Assembly (NCBI RefSeq): GCF_027595985.1
Contig: NC_073305.1
Span: 109,946,035-110,010,034 of the forward strand
DNA: 64,000 nt
Reading direction: 5' to 3'
Source: Sorex araneus
Lineage: Eukaryota > Chordata > Mammalia > Eulipotyphla > Soricidae
A model generated the notes under the pieces. That model was not told where the DNA came from and did not search any database. It saw nothing but the letters and a program-made list of their open reading frames with translations. Below, in pieces: positions 59,501-64,000 of the stretch. A program made the position numbers and the translations under genes. Numbering within the stretch: position 1 is the stretch's first letter; the number at the start of each line of letters is the position of its first letter.

Positions 59501-60292
59501 GCTGGTGTCAGGTTCACATAGCCTGGCAGAGTTTTGCTGGAAGTGACCCCTCAAACTCCTGCACACTACTTGAGAGAGATCCCCAGACTAAAAGCAGCTG
59601 TAATGTCTAAAGAATTTCATCCCCATTATTTAGCAATTTTTCTGCTTCTCAAATCATTGTTAACACATATCAATGTTTTTTCTGTGAGAAAACCATTAGA
59701 TGAACTGTTCAGTCTAGTCTTTCCTCTACCAGATATTTGTTTCTAAATATACTACATGTGCATACTTGGATCAATAAAGATCAATAAAGATCATACTCTT
59801 CTGCTACCTCAGACCATATTATCCTTAACAGTTTCACATCACCCCTCCATATGACATTTTTGATACTTAGTTTCCCTTTAGCGTCCTTTTTTCTAGTTTC
59901 CAGTCCCTTGATCTATCATATGTTTGCCTATGATCATATATTTAAGACGCTTTCTCCCAGCACAAATCATTTATCTTTATTGATATGCATGTATTTAAGA
60001 GCGATATACATTTGTCTATTGAGGGTGTGCTTTTAATTTACTTAAATAACATTAAACTAAAAATTGCTGTCAGAGTTTATTTTAATTGTTTCTTCTTGGG
60101 TAATTCTACATCTAAATATATGTAGTTTTTGTTTTATTTTCCCTTATGTTGAGTAATAGTCTATTATAGAAGTACTATTTTAGAAAAAGTCATCATAATT
60201 ACTTTATTTTAATGGCTACATTCTAACAGTAATATACTATTGAAATTGCATTATTTGTCAGTATATACTCATCTATCTATAACACGTATTAA
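59501..60292. other. AT-rich non-coding DNA
   Basis: Nothing recognised beyond the short duplication atcaataaag near 59769. Confidence 0.5.
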
Positions 60293-60668
60293 TTTGATAA
60301 TGCTGCCAAAAAATGTACTATATACCAGATGGTTTAAACTGAAATTTATTTTCTCACAGTTCTGAAAGTCCACGATCAAGATATAGGCAGGATTATTTTC
60401 CTGATGTCTTTCTCCTTAGCTTGCAGATGTATATATTCTTCATCTATTTTTTTCAAAGTCTTTCCCCTGTGTATTTATGTCCATGTCCTCATTTTCTCTT
60501 CTTTTAAAGACAGGTCACACATAGGATAGAACCCACTTTAAAGACTTCATTTTAGCTTAATTACATCTTTAAAGGTCTTATCTTCAAATACATAATCACA
60601 TTCTGAAGCACCATGTGTTAGTTTTTCAACATATGAAATTGGGGTAGACACAATTTAACCTCTACCTA
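60293..60668 (-). mobile_element. MLT1-type MaLR LTR
   Basis: Reverse complement of the MLT1 consensus in order: tttattttctcacagttctg, catcttt-aaaggtcttatct, acataatcacattctgaagc and gggtagacacaatttaacc at the right. Confidence 0.8.
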
Positions 60669-61462
60669 ACTATATAACATATAAATAGCACTGTAGCACT
60701 GTTCTCACGGTGATTCAATTAAAAAAAATAGAATTGAAAGAGATATTAGTCTATGTTTAGTTCATGTAATTTCCTTAAGTATTTAAGAAGGCATTTGATT
60801 CATTCATTAAGTCACTTTTCTCTCTTGTTTCTATTTCCTCATTCATAAAACTAAAGAATTCTTAATCATCTTTTAACTTTTTTAACAAATAAAATAAAAA
60901 TCATTAAAGTTATTTTCTCAAATTACATCACAAATCATACTCTTGTATTAAGCACAAATTTTACTCTTTGCATTCTTAAGTATATGTATATACATCTCCA
61001 GATTTTTTTGTTTCTCTTAAACTCTGGCTTGTAGTTCATTTGTAAGCTACTCTGTACCTTCTCAAGAAGGTATTTATCTTGGTTCTCTAGTTTTCTTTTC
61101 CTCTTTAGCTAATTTTAGTTCCATTATTCAAGTTCTTTGGAATTATGAAATTCACTTAGGAAATAACTATTGATCTCTTGTTAGAGCATGAAGGTGACTC
61201 TGGCTCATTTTTTGTTTTTATCATACTTTAAAAAACTCAACACATAAGAAATAATGTTACAAGCCTGAGCTCAAATTAGAAGTCAAACAAACAGCAGTCC
61301 ATGTGCTAATAAGAATCATGATAGACATCATTCTTTAAACAATAGTAGTATAGTTTTCTATCATTAATTTTAATTTTTGCATGCTTAAATCATTTTCTTT
61401 TAGTCATTGAGCTATTAAGTTAGTATTAAAGTGTCTGAGCACTAGCCATAATTATAATTAAT
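60669..61462. other. AT-rich non-coding DNA
   Basis: Contains a 40-bp patch at 60688-60730 that looks like the end of a type B SINE fused to an L1 tail. Otherwise nothing. Confidence 0.5.
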
Positions 61463-61475
61463 ATGTTTTATATGA

Positions 61476-63550
61476 ATCCGTAATAAAGCTCATGGAGGAT
61501 CCTGATGTATTGAGTTTGACGCTGTTTGGCTAGGGCTTCGATGACCACTTTACTCTCAACAGAATCAAAGGCCTTCTTTAAATCGATGAACATTAAACAA
61601 AGCTGCATCTTGAACTTCACGAAACTTCAATGAGCTTGGTCACTGTGTGGATATGGTCGATCGTGCTGAATCCTTTTCGGAACCCAGCTTGCTCGCACGG
61701 TTGTCCTTCGTCTAGTGTTCTGCCTATTCTATTCAAGATGACTTGAGTGAACAACTTGTAGACGATGGAAAAATAGGCAGATTGGGCGATAGTTGCTGAT
61801 GTGGTGGATGTCTCCCTTCTTGTACAACAGAACGGTCCTGCTGGTTTTCCACTGGGATAGAACCTTCCATTCAGACAGGTAGCGTGTGAAGAGCTGAGCC
61901 AGTGTATTGACAAGTACTAGCGGCAGATTCTTCAGGTATTCAGAGCTGACCTTGTCTGGACTGGGTGCTGTACGAATCTTTACCGATGAAATGGCGTGTC
62001 GAATTTCAGAAGGGAGAACATTAGGAACGACATATCCATCCTGCGGAATTTGGTATGTGGGCAGGTGGATGTGGCTATCGAAGAGATCCAGCAGAAGTTG
62101 TGAATAATCCTCTCCATTGCTCTTCTGGAAGATATGATAGGTCCATAAGGATGTCAGAGGGCAGACATCTTGGTCTTTGTAATTGACCAAGGAGAGGCGA
62201 GCATTGCAAATACTTTTTCCAGCTTCTACCACATCGGACAACACTGCTGCTCTTCTCTCTTGGAGGTCCTCCTTTATCACTTCTCTACACAACTTTGCGA
62301 GCTCAGATATTAGTTTGTGATTGCCTGAGGCTCATGCCAAACCACATTGGTGAATGAGCTTGAGTTTCTGAAGACAGGCGCCTGTTTGTGGCTTTCTCAC
62401 TCTCAGCATTCTTCATGCAGTCATGGAGGTTGTGAAAGAATCGATCGATTGTATTCCTTGTCGATATTGCCAAGGATGGTATCTTCCCATTGAGTTTGCG
62501 TTCAAACTCATTACACCAGGAATTCCCCGCAAGCTGTAGTATGGATTTACCACCAGGATTTCAACACTCTATAAGGAAGTAATTATCAACTTAAAGAGAG
62601 GGGTTCAGCAAGGTGATGCCATTTCACTGAAACTCTTCAGTGCCACCCTCGAGAACGTCTTGTGCTGACTGAAATGGAAAGAAATGGAGTGAAGATCGAT
62701 GGTCGGCAACTACACCACCTCTGCTTCGCTGATGACATTGTTCTGATAACACCAAACATTCGCCAAGGGCACAAATGCTGGCTAACTTCAACCTCAAGTG
62801 TGGAAAGGTCGGACTGCAGCTGAATCTCACCAACACAATGTTCATGAAAAACGAACTAGTCCCTGACGTTCCATTTTCTCTCAATGGAATGAACATCTCT
62901 GAATGCAGCAGCTATGTGTACCTGGGTCAAGAACTCAACATGAGGAACTACTTGGTGCTAGAACTGTGCAGGAGGAAGAAAGCAGCATGGAACGCCTTCA
63001 AGAGCATCGAAGTGGTTAAGAGGACGAAGAACCTCCAGCTCCAGGCATATCTTTTCGACTCCACTGTTTTTCCTGCACTAATATACGCCTCCGAGAGCTG
63101 GGTCCTAAGAAAACAGGCTGAGAATGCTATTTGGGTTTCCCAAAGAGGAATCGAAAGAGCTATGCTCGGAGTATCATGTTTCACTCAAGTGAGAGAAGGA
63201 ATCCGGACTTCCAATCTCTGTCGACAGTCAAGAATCAGGGACACTGTCTCATTTGCCAAGGCATCATAAGTCAGATGGGCCGGGCACGTAATGCAATTCA
63301 CAGAGGACCGCTGAACTAGAGCTGTTACGGACTGGATTCCACGGGACGTCAAAAGACTGCATGGCCTCCTACCTAGGAGATGGTCAGACTTCTTCGTCAA
63401 AACCCTGAATGAACGGTTTATGACTCTTTATCTTCCTGGATCAAGCAGGAGCCATTGGACTACATTAGCATGTGACAGGGACGAATGGAGACATTATGGG
63501 CACTCGCTTGAGCAAATCAAAGATCAACGGGATGACAAGTTATAAAAGTG
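61476..63550 (+). mobile_element. Dead RTE-clade LINE with inverted 5' segment
   Basis: Flanked by a perfect 13-bp TSD, atgttttatatga, at 61463-61475 and 63551-63563. The left part (61476 to about 62530) codes on minus: frames at 62292-61617 include NYRPICL and FIDLKKAFDSV (reverse transcriptase motif A, Asp codon at 61582-61584). The right part (about 62530 to 63550) codes on plus: RGVQQGDAIS near 62598 (motif B), CFADDIVLIT near 62722 (motif C with both Asp), then an RTE-type C-terminal region to a stop near 63544. Within the protein, the left edge (LHELYYGF) and the start of the plus part (GFTTRIS) are adjacent. The endonuclease domain is missing (5' truncation), and stops and frameshifts make it inactive. 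It ends gggatgacaagttataaaag. Confidence 0.92.
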
Positions 63551-63563
63551 ATGTTTTATATGA

Positions 63564-64000
63564 TATCCTAAAAATCTGAAAGATTTATGAGCATTCTCAA
63601 ATAAGCTTGATCTTATTTTAGATCACCACACTGATCCTGCTCCAGATAAACTAAATTGAGGGGTTATCTTTATGTCAAAGGATGACAACACATTTACCAG
63701 GACTTACTTTCTATTATGTAGAGAGGGTGCAATTTTCCCTTGGTTTTGTGATCTAATTTGGTATATTTTTAAAAATCCAAGCAAGTTAGAACTAAGGAGA
63801 GAGATATGTTTCCTAGTATTTGCTATTAAATAAATAATAACAGAAGGACAAACCTTAGTCTAACGAAGAAACACTGTTTAGTTATAAACTCCTTGGGTCT
63901 TAAAAAAAGGTAGAATAAGAATCTACTCTGCAAAGTGAACCTTACATAAGTATGATCACTATAAAGGTTCAGACTTGAGTACATTTAAAGGTTTTTTTTT
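63564..64000. other. Non-coding DNA to the window end
   Basis: AT-rich; nothing recognised. Confidence 0.5.

Noticed and set aside
61617..62292. A reverse-transcriptase gene on the minus strand
   Set aside because: Part of the inverted, truncated RTE element, with frameshifts and stops.

Overview
The window looks like mammalian nuclear DNA, most probably from a shrew (Soricidae, Sorex-like). It is AT-rich, has no intact protein-coding gene, and carries dozens of copies of two tRNA-headed SINE families that I associate with shrews, along with L1, MLT1, MIR and endogenous-retrovirus LTR sequence. The species call is inference from repeat content. No candidate gene survives inspection: the long open frames are translations of repeats or of dead retrocopies. 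No CRISPR array, operon or bacterial signal is present.

Layout. 1-1090 is a kilobase-long polypurine block. 1.1-5.2 kb is an old L1 ORF2/3' end interrupted by an LTR-like repeat and a SINE. 5.6-10.7 kb holds an MLT1 relic, a MIR, SINEs and an old LTR. 11.07-12.95 kb has two GC-rich, ORF-less, L1-tailed elements inserted tail to tail. 13-33 kb is mostly AT-rich non-coding DNA with SINEs, truncated L1 ends and a (CT)n expansion; 28.2-29.5 kb looks like L1 5'-UTR-type monomers fused to an L1 3' end. 33.3-37.6 kb is a minus-strand retrocopy of an mRNA with a long untranslated sequence, split by a 1.7 kb ORF-less L1-tailed element; both have their own target-site duplications (TSDs). 38-46 kb has young SINEs, an L1 end and a dead C2H2 zinc-finger retrocopy (42.66-43.56 kb). 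47.3-50.7 kb has three solo LTRs in the same orientation. 52.5-55.8 kb is a nested stack: an LTR-like repeat hosting a HECW1-derived retrocopy, an ORF-less L1-tailed element and a SINE. 56.66-57.21 kb is a solo LTR with a 4-bp TSD. 60.3-60.7 kb is MLT1. 61.48-63.55 kb is a dead RTE-clade LINE whose 5' part is inverted.

How the parts relate. The RTE element ends in a tail that matches the 3' tail of one SINE family, while the other SINE family has nearly the same tRNA-like head but an A-rich tail. This suggests one SINE head recruited by two LINE machineries, RTE and L1. L1 also explains the two retrocopies and the ORF-less elements (long TSDs, poly(A)). The HECW1 retrocopy is unusual: it ends in unspliced intron sequence and was apparently polyadenylated at an intronic L1 end.
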